From positions 1 to 15,618 of the forward strand of contig CABUPJ010000059.1 of the NCBI GenBank assembly GCA_902493335.1: DNA of 15,618 nt, read 5' to 3'. How positions within the stretch are numbered: the first letter of the stretch is position 1; each line of letters begins with the position of its first letter. Shown piece by piece: positions 1 to 7,379 of the stretch. The translations under genes and the position numbers were made by a program. The DNA comes from an uncultured Porphyromonadaceae bacterium (GTDB taxonomy: Bacteria > Bacteroidota > Bacteroidia > Bacteroidales > Muribaculaceae). Under the pieces are notes generated by a model. The model saw only the letters and a list, made by a program, of their open reading frames with translations. It had not been told where the DNA came from and searched no databases.

Positions 1-1
1 C

Positions 2-487
2 AGCGACATCCTCATCATGACCCAGAACAAGGACGTCTCCGCCTACACCGCCAAGCGGCTGAGTACGCCCGACACGGCCACCTACGCCGCCACGGGCCAC
101 CGTCCCGAGAACATCCGCGGACTCACCTATGACACCGCGTTGCTCTTCGACATCCAGGACTACGGCGTGTGCAGCCCCGCGCGTGAAGACAACGACTTTC
201 ACCGCGTCGCCACCGCCGTCTTCCCCGTCATCAGCAGCAATCCCAACAGCCTGCTGATACTCCACGCCCGCGCCGACATCCCCCATCTCTACCGCTGGCC
301 CGGGCTCAAAGAATACACCGACCCCTCGCTCGCCCCTCCCGACGTCCCGATCAAAAAGCCGGACCCGAGCATACCAATTATCATTCCCCTCAGACTCAAG
401 GCGACTGACAAGGTATGGAACAAGGGCTTCAGCCCTTGTGGCGAAACGATAGCCAGCAAGTTACCTCCGCATCCACGACCACTTTAG
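2..487 (+). CDS. 3' end of a terminase/ATPase-like protein, probably degraded (partial)
   Basis: The frame is open from the first bases of the window to a TAG at 485-487, so the gene starts upstream. The visible 162 residues contain a stretch reading RG-L-T-Y-D-T-A-LLFD (about 100-150 nt in), then a segment ending FPVISSNPNSLLILHA. This order resembles the Walker B region of phage large terminases and related ATPases (RG-x-T-x-D, then hydrophobic-DE, then a strand ending in ST). Here the expected DE is DI and the final ST is HA, so catalytic residues look lost. No nuclease domain follows; the last ~35 codons run through a perfect palindrome (420-439) and read like non-coding sequence. I infer a truncated or decayed gene. 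Base composition matches the host genes. The family call is tentative; it could be an unrelated host protein. Confidence 0.4.
   Translation, partial: SDILIMTQNKDVSAYTAKRLSTPDTATYAATGHRPENIRGLTYDTALLFDIQDYGVCSPAREDNDFHRVATAVFPVISSNPNSLLILHARADIPHLYRWPGLKEYTDPSLAPPDVPIKKPDPSIPIIIPLRLKATDKVWNKGFSPCGETIASKLPPHPRPL
420..439. repeat. Perfect 9-bp palindrome with 2-nt loop (REP-like)
   Basis: ACAAGGGCT-TC-AGCCCTTGT is a perfect inverted repeat. It sits inside the C-terminal codons of the first open frame and has no U-tract on either side, so it is not a standard terminator. Its shape resembles short dispersed palindromes of bacterial genomes; whether it is multicopy cannot be seen from this window. 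Confidence 0.5.
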
Positions 488-548
488 CGGCAGACATCCC
501 CGCGCGTCTAAACCGACCAAACCGATGTCAAACGTACATTGACATCGT

Positions 549-601
549 TGTTACAAAAAACAAAGCGGTAGGACTGCGCAATCGCGCGGCCCTACCGCTT
601 T
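549..601 (-). terminator. Intrinsic terminator of the minus-strand gene 658-1386
   Basis: An 11-bp perfect stem, AAAGCGGTAGG (562-572) against CCTACCGCTTT (591-601), encloses a GC-rich inner segment. Read on the minus strand the hairpin is followed by TTTGTTTTTTGTAA (549-564), a good U-tract, and it lies about 56 nt beyond the minus gene's stop codon. On the plus strand only a poor T-run follows, so the primary direction is minus. The 170 bases between 487 and 658 hold nothing else recognisable. Confidence 0.8.
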
Positions 602-657
602 ACAAAAATCTTCTGTTCTTTTTGGCCTTTTGCCTTATGTTCTTTTCTTGACAAGGG

Positions 658-1386
658 TTATTTGCCTACAGAGACTATGACCTGCTGCTCGTCTTCGGCG
701 TCTTTCTTGTTGCCGCTGACGGTTTTGACGGCTCCGATGCCGGGCGCATACCAGGCTGTTATATACTGTATCTGCGGGGCGCCGACAACGGCTGTCTTCA
801 TCTGGTATGACAGCTTGACACAATCAAATTTGCCGGCTTCGGTCTCGATGGTCTCGCTGCCGAGATATGTGCCTTTGCTGAGCGAGATGTTCATCTGCTG
901 CTCGCCCATGAAGCAACGCATGCGCGATTTCTCAAAGACCTGACCTTCGGCAGCCTTGGGGTTGACTGGAACGGTGATCTCGCCGGTGATTTTCATCGAA
1001 TTGAGATGTTCGCGTATCTGATCGTCAGAGAGTTGTCCCTGAGCCGAAGCCTGCATGACGGGGAAAAGCATGTCAATCATGCTCTGACGGTCCATAAGGA
1101 CATGTGTTGTGACCTGGTCAACAGGGTTATATTTATATTTCGAAGACATTTTCATCTCGTCGAAGACACCTCCGCCAGGTACTTTGTGTGTTTCTTCATA
1201 CACAGCAGTGATGACGCCGTCGGCAGCCGTATCGACTGATTTGACGACAACGCTGTAGTTCTGATTGACTTGTTCTGATTTCTCACTGAATGTGAATTTC
1301 TGATCGGGTGTGGTAGAGAAATACTGGGCCGAGGCGGCTCCGAAGCCCATGATGATGGCACAGGCAAAAGTAAAGATTGCTTTCAT
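658..1386 (-). CDS. Secreted TapB/DUF3108-like protein
   Basis: A 242-residue protein with a clear signal peptide (MKAIFTFACAIIMGFGAASA, cleavage before Q21), so it is exported. The mature part is a beta-rich single domain with no transmembrane helix. The C-terminal half carries the pattern YLGSETIETEAGKFDCVKL followed by TAWYAPGIGAVKT, which is how TapB/DUF3108-like Bacteroidota proteins look: a G-x-F-x-C-x-K strand, then a W-[YF]-A-x-G-[IV]-G-x-[VI] strand. The molecular role of that family is unknown to me; an envelope or lipid-associated role is only a guess. It is divergent from porT with a 133-nt gap and ends at its own terminator. The start is fixed by the signal peptide. There are two cysteines in the precursor, one of them in the signal peptide. 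Confidence 0.7.
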   Translation of the reverse strand: MKAIFTFACAIIMGFGAASAQYFSTTPDQKFTFSEKSEQVNQNYSVVVKSVDTAADGVITAVYEETHKVPGGGVFDEMKMSSKYKYNPVDQVTTHVLMDRQSMIDMLFPVMQASAQGQLSDDQIREHLNSMKITGEITVPVNPKAAEGQVFEKSRMRCFMGEQQMNISLSKGTYLGSETIETEAGKFDCVKLSYQMKTAVVGAPQIQYITAWYAPGIGAVKTVSGNKKDAEDEQQVIVSVGK

Positions 1387-1390
1387 ATGA

Positions 1391-1429
1391 TTAATTATAG
1401 ATTTTGCAATTGTTAATTATAGATTCTGC
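1391..1429. repeat. 17-bp direct repeat, 22-bp period, in the leader of the minus gene
   Basis: TTAATTATAGATTTTGC (1391-1407) recurs as TTAATTATAGATTCTGC (1413-1429) with a single mismatch. The 22-bp period is two helical turns, as for paired protein sites on one face of DNA. It lies between the candidate -7 box and the start codon of the minus gene and about 100 bases upstream of porT, so it could serve either. Confidence 0.6.
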
Positions 1430-1432
1430 GGG

Positions 1433-1440
1433 CAAATTTA
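1433..1440 (-). promoter_or_regulatory. Candidate -7 box for the 658-1386 gene
   Basis: The minus strand reads TAAATTTG, an exact match to the Bacteroidota -7 consensus TAnnTTTG, 46 nt before the start codon. No TTTG lies at the proper 19-21 nt spacing upstream (a TTTG at 1452-1455 is too close), so the call rests on the -7 box only. Confidence 0.4.
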
Positions 1441-1519
1441 ATAAAAATTTCCAAACCGTGCTGATTTCGTGATAAAAGATTATCGCACACAATAAAGTAA
1501 TGTAAGGGTCGTTGTTATT

Positions 1520-2242
1520 ATGATGAAATTTCATAAACTCATTATCACAATCATCGCTCTGACGGCATGTCTCGTGCCGGCATACGGCCGTGAGCTCAAT
1601 GACAAGCTGCTCAACCGCCCCTATGCCGACAACCGCCGGTGGCACCTCGGTTTCTCGATCGGGGCGCACACCCAGGACCTGCGCTTTGTCCACAACGGCC
1701 TCATCACACCCGAGGGCGAAGAGTGGCGCATCGAGCAGAACGACTATCAACCGGGCTTCTGCGTCAACGGTCTTCTGGCTCTGAGGCTTAACGATTATTT
1801 CTCGGTGCGTTTCTCGCCGGGCATGTATTTCGGTAGCCGCGGTCTGAAGATGCTCGACCACACGACGGGCGCCGAAGAGCGCCAGACGCTCAAATCGACC
1901 TTTGTGGTTCTGCCTCTCGACCTGAAATTCGCCGGTCAACGCTACCGCAACACACGCCCCTACGCCGTGACGGGCATCATGCCGGCCTTTGACGTGGCCA
2001 AGAAGCGCAACGATATCATCAAGACCAATGCCGCCGATTTCTATATCTCGGTCGGTTTCGGCTGTGACTTCTATCTGCCTTATTTCAAGCTGATACCTGA
2101 GCTGAAGTTCTGTTTCGGACTGAGCGATGTGCTCACCCATGACCGCCCCGACCTCGCCGACGACCCCGGACGTCTCAAATTCACCCAGTCGCTGAAGAAG
2201 GCCACGTCGAAGATGATTGTCCTGACCTTTTATTTTGAATGA
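1520..2242 (+). CDS. porT: Type IX secretion system outer-membrane protein PorT
   Basis: A 240-residue protein with a signal peptide (residues 1 to about 23, ending VPAYG) and an eight-stranded-barrel-like pattern. Features that match PorT/SprT are the early strand RRWHLGFSIGAHTQDLRF, a middle ...VVLPLDLKFAG strand, the YISVGFGCDFYLPYFKLIPE segment, and the end LTFYFE with a terminal aromatic-x-E typical of outer-membrane barrels. PorT is needed for T9SS function in Porphyromonas gingivalis (established); its exact job is unclear. Length agrees with known PorT (about 240-250). It is the first gene of the operon and its TGA overlaps the porP ATG (ATGA at 2239-2242), suggesting coupled translation. 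In P. gingivalis porT lies away from porPKLMN, so this linkage supports the assignment. ATG codons occur at 1520 and 1523; either would work. Confidence 0.85.
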   Translation: MMKFHKLIITIIALTACLVPAYGRELNDKLLNRPYADNRRWHLGFSIGAHTQDLRFVHNGLITPEGEEWRIEQNDYQPGFCVNGLLALRLNDYFSVRFSPGMYFGSRGLKMLDHTTGAEERQTLKSTFVVLPLDLKFAGQRYRNTRPYAVTGIMPAFDVAKKRNDIIKTNAADFYISVGFGCDFYLPYFKLIPELKFCFGLSDVLTHDRPDLADDPGRLKFTQSLKKATSKMIVLTFYFE

Positions 2243-3243
2243 CACCGATGACACGCAGACTATCAGACATCATAACGGGCCTTGCGGTGGCCGTCGCAGT
2301 GATTTTACTTCCTGCCGGCGTGTCAGCGCAGACCGACCCCCAGTTCTCGCAGTATTACGAAGTGCCGACGTTCTATAATCCGGCAGCTGTAGGACTTAGC
2401 GACTTCGTCACCGTACGCGGCGGCACGCGCCTGCAGTGGGTCGGCATCGACAATGCCCCCCAGAGTTTCGTGGCCACAGCCGACATGCCCCTGAAGCTGT
2501 TCAACAAGCGCTTCGGCATCGGCGTCGTCTTCAACCAGAAGAGCGAAGGCCTCTACAAATCGCTCGACATGGGCGCCCAGATAGGCTATAAGTTCAAGAA
2601 ATTCGGCGGAGAATTTACCGCCGCGCTGCAGATAGGCTTCTACGATCAGTCGTTCAAAGGCTCGAAGGTGTTCATCCCCGACGACGATGACTATCACGAA
2701 GGCAACGACGACGGCATACCGACGCAGGACATCCACGGCACGGCCCTCGACCTTGGCATCGGCGTGTGGTATAAGCACAAATACTTCGACGCAGGCCTGT
2801 CGTCGACCCATCTGACATCGCCGACAATCACCATGAACGCCGAAAACTCGTCGTCGGAGACCGAGCGCAACTATGAGTTCGAGGCCCGGCGCACGCTCTA
2901 TTTTATCGCGCGGGGCAATATTCCGTTAAAAAACACGTTATTTGAGATACTACCGTCTGTGATGGTCAAGAGTGACTTCACATTCACCACGGGCGAGATC
3001 ACGGCCCGTGCGCGGTATAACAAATTCCTGTCGTTCGGCATAGGCTACCGCTGGAACGACGCCGTCGTGGCGACCGTGGCGGCCGAGTTCAAGAACTTCT
3101 ATCTCGGCTACAGCTACGACTACGCGACCTCGGCCATCGCGAAGGCATCGAGCGGCAGCCACGAGATATTCGCCGGCTACCGCCTGAAACTCGACCTGTC
3201 GGACAAGAACCGCAACAAACAAAAAAATATACGCATAATGTAA
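2239..3243 (+). CDS. porP: T9SS outer-membrane protein PorP/SprF family
   Basis: A 334-residue protein with a signal peptide ending VSA-Q31. The mature N-terminus, QTDPQFSQYYEVPTFYNPAA, is the family signature (D-P-x-[FY]-S-Q-Y...NPA). The remainder alternates amphipathic strands (e.g. FGGEFTAALQIGFYDQSFKG; NFYLGYSYDYATSAI; HEIFAGYRL), a membrane beta-barrel. PorP/SprF proteins associate with the PorK/PorN ring (known for the family). Immediate downstream porKLMN gives the canonical order. The start at 2239 overlaps the porT stop; ATG at 2248 (residue 4) is an alternative that leaves the signal peptide intact. The last codons are Lys/Asn-rich (DKNRNKQKNIRIM), an unusual polar tail for a barrel protein, perhaps periplasmic. 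A 58-nt gap separates it from porK. Confidence 0.93.
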   Translation: MTPMTRRLSDIITGLAVAVAVILLPAGVSAQTDPQFSQYYEVPTFYNPAAVGLSDFVTVRGGTRLQWVGIDNAPQSFVATADMPLKLFNKRFGIGVVFNQKSEGLYKSLDMGAQIGYKFKKFGGEFTAALQIGFYDQSFKGSKVFIPDDDDYHEGNDDGIPTQDIHGTALDLGIGVWYKHKYFDAGLSSTHLTSPTITMNAENSSSETERNYEFEARRTLYFIARGNIPLKNTLFEILPSVMVKSDFTFTTGEITARARYNKFLSFGIGYRWNDAVVATVAAEFKNFYLGYSYDYATSAIAKASSGSHEIFAGYRLKLDLSDKNRNKQKNIRIM

Positions 3244-3301
3244 CAGGCCACGCCTGCATCAAATCTCTCTCAATAAAGACCAATATATCAAACACCGACA
3301 T

Positions 3302-4747
3302 ATGAAGACAACCACAAATATCCTTACCGCCTGTGTCACCGCGGCGACTATCCTGAGTTCATGCGCCACAGGCTCGCGCAGTTCCGCCGGGGGTGAAGTC
3401 ACCGGCGTCAGCGCCACCTCGTGGGTCGAACCGACCCCCTACGGCATGGTGCTGATCAACCGCGGCTCGATGGAAGTGGGCGTGCAGAAACCCGACAGCC
3501 TGTGGAATCTTCAGGCCGACGCACGCGGCATCTCTGTCGACGGCTTCTGGATGGACGAGACCGAGATCACAAACAGCAAATACAAGCAGTTTGTCTTCTG
3601 GGTGCGCGACTCCATCATCCGCGAGCGTCTCGCCGACCCCGCCTACGGCGGTAACGAGGAGTTCAAGATCGAGGAAGACCGCGAAGGAAACCCCGTGACC
3701 CCTCATCTCAACTGGAACAAGCCTATACCCTGGCGCAACCCCAACGAAGACGAATTGCGCGCCATCGAGAGTGTCTACCGCACCAACCCCATCACCGGCG
3801 TGCGCGAGCTCGACGGCGACCAGCTCAACTACCGCTATGAAGTCTACAACCACACCGAGGCCGCAAAGCGCAAGAACCGTCTCAACCCGCGCCGTCGCGA
3901 ATATAACACCGACAAACCCGCGCCGACGGTCAACCCCATAATATCAAAAGACACCGCCTATATCAATGACGAGGGCGAAATCATCCGCGAGACCGTGACA
4001 CGCGGCCTCACGGGCGACTACGACTTCCTCAACACCTATATCGTCAACGTCTATCCCGACACGACGGCATGGATCAACGATTTCGAGAACGCCTACAACG
4101 AGCCTTACGTCAGACTCTATTTCTCACACGGCGGCTATAACGAATATCCGGTTGTCGGCGTGAGCTGGGAGCAGGCCAACGCCTTTGCCAACTGGCGCAC
4201 CGACTTCCTGCGCCGCTCGCTCGGCCGCGAGGGCGTCTATGTCGAGCCCTACCGTCTGCCGACCGAGGCCGAGTGGGAATATGCCGCCCGCGCCGGTGTC
4301 AACGAGAACATGTACCCCTGGGAAGGCGACCTCGCCCTCAGCGACGACCGCGGCTGCTTCTATGCCAACTTCAAGCCCAACGAAGGCAACTATGTCAAGG
4401 ACGGCCACGTGATAACGTCGCGTGTCGGCACCTACGCGCCCAACGACTTCGGACTGTATGACATGGCCGGCAATGTCAGCGAATGGACCTCGACGGCCTA
4501 TACCGAGAGCGTCGGCAAGCTGACGAGCGACCTCAACCCCGAATACCGCTACGACGCCGCCCAGGAAGACCCCTACAAGATGAAGCGCAAGATCGTGCGC
4601 GGCGGCTCGTGGAAAGACGTGGCCCACAACGTACGTTCAGACCTGCGCATGTGGGAGTATCAGAACGAACAGCGCTCATATATCGGCTTCCGCTGCGTCA
4701 GATCGCAGATAGGCTTTGCCAAGGGCCAGAAGTCAGACAAGAAATAA
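3302..4747 (+). CDS. porK: T9SS ring lipoprotein PorK/GldK
   Basis: A 481-residue lipoprotein: signal peptide with lipobox L18-S-S-C21. From about residue 43 it carries a formylglycine-generating-enzyme/sulfatase-modifying fold: GSMEVG (55-60), GFWMDETEITNSKY (81-94), YPVVGVSWEQANAFANW (282-298), RLPTEAEWEYAARAG (318-332), YDMAGNVSEWT (386-396), VRGGSWKDV (432-440) and IGFRCVRS (461-468). A long insertion (about 110-275) between the two halves is normal for GldK. The protein is structural: with PorN it forms the large periplasmic ring under the outer membrane (established for P. gingivalis). The fold is FGE-like but no enzymatic role is implied. It lies between porP and porL with a 33-nt gap to porL. 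Length is usual. Confidence 0.96.
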   Translation: MKTTTNILTACVTAATILSSCATGSRSSAGGEVTGVSATSWVEPTPYGMVLINRGSMEVGVQKPDSLWNLQADARGISVDGFWMDETEITNSKYKQFVFWVRDSIIRERLADPAYGGNEEFKIEEDREGNPVTPHLNWNKPIPWRNPNEDELRAIESVYRTNPITGVRELDGDQLNYRYEVYNHTEAAKRKNRLNPRRREYNTDKPAPTVNPIISKDTAYINDEGEIIRETVTRGLTGDYDFLNTYIVNVYPDTTAWINDFENAYNEPYVRLYFSHGGYNEYPVVGVSWEQANAFANWRTDFLRRSLGREGVYVEPYRLPTEAEWEYAARAGVNENMYPWEGDLALSDDRGCFYANFKPNEGNYVKDGHVITSRVGTYAPNDFGLYDMAGNVSEWTSTAYTESVGKLTSDLNPEYRYDAAQEDPYKMKRKIVRGGSWKDVAHNVRSDLRMWEYQNEQRSYIGFRCVRSQIGFAKGQKSDKK

Positions 4748-4780
4748 CAAGACAACAAATACCAGCCAGTCCATCGCAAC

Positions 4781-5758
4781 ATGGAAAAAGTAAAGAAATA
4801 CCGAAATATAATCAGCGCCTTCATCAGCAGTGAGAACGGCCAGCGCTTCTTCAACTTCGCATACAGTATCGGCGCGGCCATCGTCATCTGGGGCGCCCTG
4901 TTCAAGATACTCCACCTCCCCGGCGGCAACACGCTGCTGTCTGTCGGCATGGGCACCGAGGTGCTTATGTTTATCCTCACCGCCTTCGACCGTCCGCCGA
5001 AAGAATATAAGTGGGAAGACGTCTTCCCCGTCCTCGACAGCCACAACGACGAAGACCGTCCCGACTTCAACGGCGGCAGCGGCATCGTCATCAGCGGCGG
5101 CGCTTCAGCCGGCCGCAAGGTGTCTGTCTCCGACGCCAAGGCCGCCGTGGGGCTGCCGCAGGGCATCGAGCTCAGCGACGACGACTCGCGCTCGCTCACC
5201 GAGAGCATCGCCAAAATGGCCGCCGCCTCGGACCAGCTCGCCCGCATGGCCGAACTCACCGAGGCCACCCAGCGCTATCTCGACCAGATGGCCGGCATCG
5301 CCGCCGAGATGGAACACCTCAAGACGACGACAGCCGCCCTCAACAACGTCTCGGACGTGCTGCTCGACAGCTACCGCGCCATCACCGAAAACTCTGAGAA
5401 CATCACCCGCAGCTCGCAGGGCTATGTCGAGCAGATGCTCGACCTCAACCGCAACATCAGCGGCCTCAACACCATCTACGAGATTCAGCTCAAAAGCGTC
5501 TCGTCGCAGCTCGACTCGATCGACCGCGTCAACCGCGGCATCAAGGACATCCGCGACATGTATGAGAAGAGCTCGGCACAGAGCGCCCGCTACTGCGAGG
5601 AGACCGAGAAGATGGCCCGCTATATGCAGCAGCTCAACTCAGTCTATGAGAAAATGATCACGGCGATGACTGTCAACATGTACCGCCCGATGATGCCCGG
5701 CGACATCAACGCCACGGCAGCCCCGGCCGACAACAGCGCCACAACACAGAATTCCTAA
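4781..5758 (+). CDS. porL: T9SS inner-membrane motor protein PorL/GldL
   Basis: A 325-residue protein with two membrane helices near the N-terminus (about 24-44 and 50-69) and a long cytoplasmic part predicted as coiled coil (about 120-300, with regular Leu/Ile/Met and polar heptads). GldL and GldM form a 5:2 proton-driven rotary motor. By alignment from memory to F. johnsoniae GldL, the motor residues are kept: Y28, K42 and H45 in helix 1 (NFAYSIGAAIVIWGALFKIL then H) and E60 in helix 2 (GTEVLMFIL). The loop between helices (LPGGN) is short. A conserved WEDVFPVL follows helix 2. The gene sits 24 nt before porM, consistent with coupled production of motor partners. The C-terminal ~30 residues are Ala/Thr/Asn-rich and likely disordered. 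Confidence 0.96.
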   Translation: MEKVKKYRNIISAFISSENGQRFFNFAYSIGAAIVIWGALFKILHLPGGNTLLSVGMGTEVLMFILTAFDRPPKEYKWEDVFPVLDSHNDEDRPDFNGGSGIVISGGASAGRKVSVSDAKAAVGLPQGIELSDDDSRSLTESIAKMAAASDQLARMAELTEATQRYLDQMAGIAAEMEHLKTTTAALNNVSDVLLDSYRAITENSENITRSSQGYVEQMLDLNRNISGLNTIYEIQLKSVSSQLDSIDRVNRGIKDIRDMYEKSSAQSARYCEETEKMARYMQQLNSVYEKMITAMTVNMYRPMMPGDINATAAPADNSATTQNS

Positions 5759-5782
5759 ACCGACAAGAACCAGACAAGATAA

Positions 5783-7348
5783 ATGGGAGCAAACAACACA
5801 AGACTGTCGCCCCGTCAGAAGATGATCAACCTGATGTATATCGTCCTGACGGCCATGCTCGCGCTCAACGTCTCGAGCGACGTGCTCGACGGCTTCACGC
5901 AGGTCCACGACGGTCTGAACCGCTCTAACAACAACGTGGCCCAGCGTAACGAAGCGCTCTACAGCCAGCTCGCCGCCTTCGCCGAACAAAACCCCGACAA
6001 GGGTCTGCAGTGGTTCGAGAAAGCCAGGGAGGTGCGCGATGTCACCGGCCAGATATACAGCCGTGTCGACTCGCTCAAATATGCCATAGTGCGCAAAGCC
6101 GACGGCAGCGAGGGCGATCCCGACAACATCATCAACCGCGACGACCTCGAGGCCGCGGCCGTCGTGATGCTCGCGCCGGGCAACAGCCTCGGCAGCAAGC
6201 TGCGCCACAATATCGACTTCTACCGCGAATATATCAACCAGATAATGGTCGACTCGGTCAAACGCGCGAGCATAGCGGGCGCCCTCTCGACCGACGACAC
6301 CCTCAAGCCCGGCACACTGACGGCCCAGACATGGGAAGAATCTAAGTTTGAGCAACAGCCCGTCGTGGCCGCCATAACCCTGCTGTCGAAACTCCAGAAC
6401 GACATACTGTATGCCGAAGGCGAAGCCCTGTCGACCCTGCTGTCGCAGGTCGACGCCGGCGACGTGCGCGTCAACGAACTCAACGCCTATGTCATGCCCC
6501 AGTCGAGGCTGGTGATGCGCGGCGGCAAATATTCGGCCAACATCGTGCTCGCAGCCGTCGACACCACGGCCCGCCCGCAAATCTTCATCAACGGCAAGGC
6601 TCTCGAAAACGACCGCGGCCTCTATGAGCTCAACGCCTCGTCGACGGGCAAGTTCGACTACAACGGCTATCTCGAAGTCACCCACGGCGACGGCTCGAAG
6701 ACACGCCACGACTTCACATCGTCATACACCGTCATCGAACCGATGGCCACAGTGTCGGCCACGATGATGAACGTGCTCTACGCCGGCATCGACAACCCCA
6801 TCGGCATCTCTGTGCCCGGCGTCGCCATGGGCGACATCTCGGCCACGATGACCAACGGCACGCTCACCCGCAGCGGTGACCACTGGGTCGCCCGCCCGTC
6901 TGCCGTCGGCAAAGACGCAGTCGTCACCGTGACCGCCAACATGGACGGACGCAACACGACTGTAGCGACGACCACCTTCCGTGTGCGCAAACTGCCCGAC
7001 CCGACGCCCTACATCGCCTTCAACGACGGCAAAGGCAACATCGACCACTACAAAGGCGGCCGCCCCTTCGCCAAGACCCTGCTGCTGCAGGCTCCGGGCA
7101 TCGAGGCCGCCATCGACGACGGACTGATAGACACCCGTTTCAAGGTACTCAGCTTCGAGACCGTCTTCTTCGACTCGATGGGCAACGCCATCCCCGAGGT
7201 AAGCGACGGCTCGTCGTTCTCGGCCCGGCAGAAACAGTCGTTCCAGCGCCTGTCGCGCGGCAAACGATTCTATATCTCGCGCATCAAGGCTGTAGGCCCC
7301 GACGGCATCACCCGCGACCTGTCGCCGATGGAAGTAATCGTCAACTAA
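5783..7348 (+). CDS. porM: T9SS motor/shaft protein PorM/GldM
   Basis: A 521-residue protein with a single N-terminal membrane helix (about 15-34) in the family signature LSPRQKMINLMYIVLTAMLA, followed by LNVSSDVLDGF. R11 corresponds to the arginine of GldM (R9 in F. johnsoniae) proposed to pair with the GldL glutamate. The rest is periplasmic: a helical first domain (about 35-220) and then beta-rich domains to the end, which in known PorM/GldM structures form a dimeric rod spanning the periplasm and reaching the PorK/PorN ring. Length fits the family (about 515). It has no cleaved signal peptide, as expected. It is 31 nt before porN and belongs to the operon. No truncation or frame problems are visible. 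Confidence 0.96.
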   Translation: MGANNTRLSPRQKMINLMYIVLTAMLALNVSSDVLDGFTQVHDGLNRSNNNVAQRNEALYSQLAAFAEQNPDKGLQWFEKAREVRDVTGQIYSRVDSLKYAIVRKADGSEGDPDNIINRDDLEAAAVVMLAPGNSLGSKLRHNIDFYREYINQIMVDSVKRASIAGALSTDDTLKPGTLTAQTWEESKFEQQPVVAAITLLSKLQNDILYAEGEALSTLLSQVDAGDVRVNELNAYVMPQSRLVMRGGKYSANIVLAAVDTTARPQIFINGKALENDRGLYELNASSTGKFDYNGYLEVTHGDGSKTRHDFTSSYTVIEPMATVSATMMNVLYAGIDNPIGISVPGVAMGDISATMTNGTLTRSGDHWVARPSAVGKDAVVTVTANMDGRNTTVATTTFRVRKLPDPTPYIAFNDGKGNIDHYKGGRPFAKTLLLQAPGIEAAIDDGLIDTRFKVLSFETVFFDSMGNAIPEVSDGSSFSARQKQSFQRLSRGKRFYISRIKAVGPDGITRDLSPMEVIVN

Positions 7349-7379
7349 CCACTGAAAAAAACAGACAATAACGATATAT

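Noticed and set aside
415..651. 78-codon plus-strand ORF
   Set aside because: It reads through the palindrome and the terminator hairpin and has no plausible domain.
1391..2254. 287-codon minus-strand ORF opposite porT
   Set aside because: Antisense shadow rich in Val/Glu/Arg/His; the sense strand encodes PorT with a signal peptide and operon overlap.
4830..5657. 275-codon plus-strand ORF inside porL
   Set aside because: Ser/Arg/Thr-rich translation typical of a shifted frame of a GC-rich gene; porL in the other frame is unambiguous.
5639..6709. 356-codon minus-strand ORF opposite porM
   Set aside because: Antisense shadow of porL/porM; no start context or domain.
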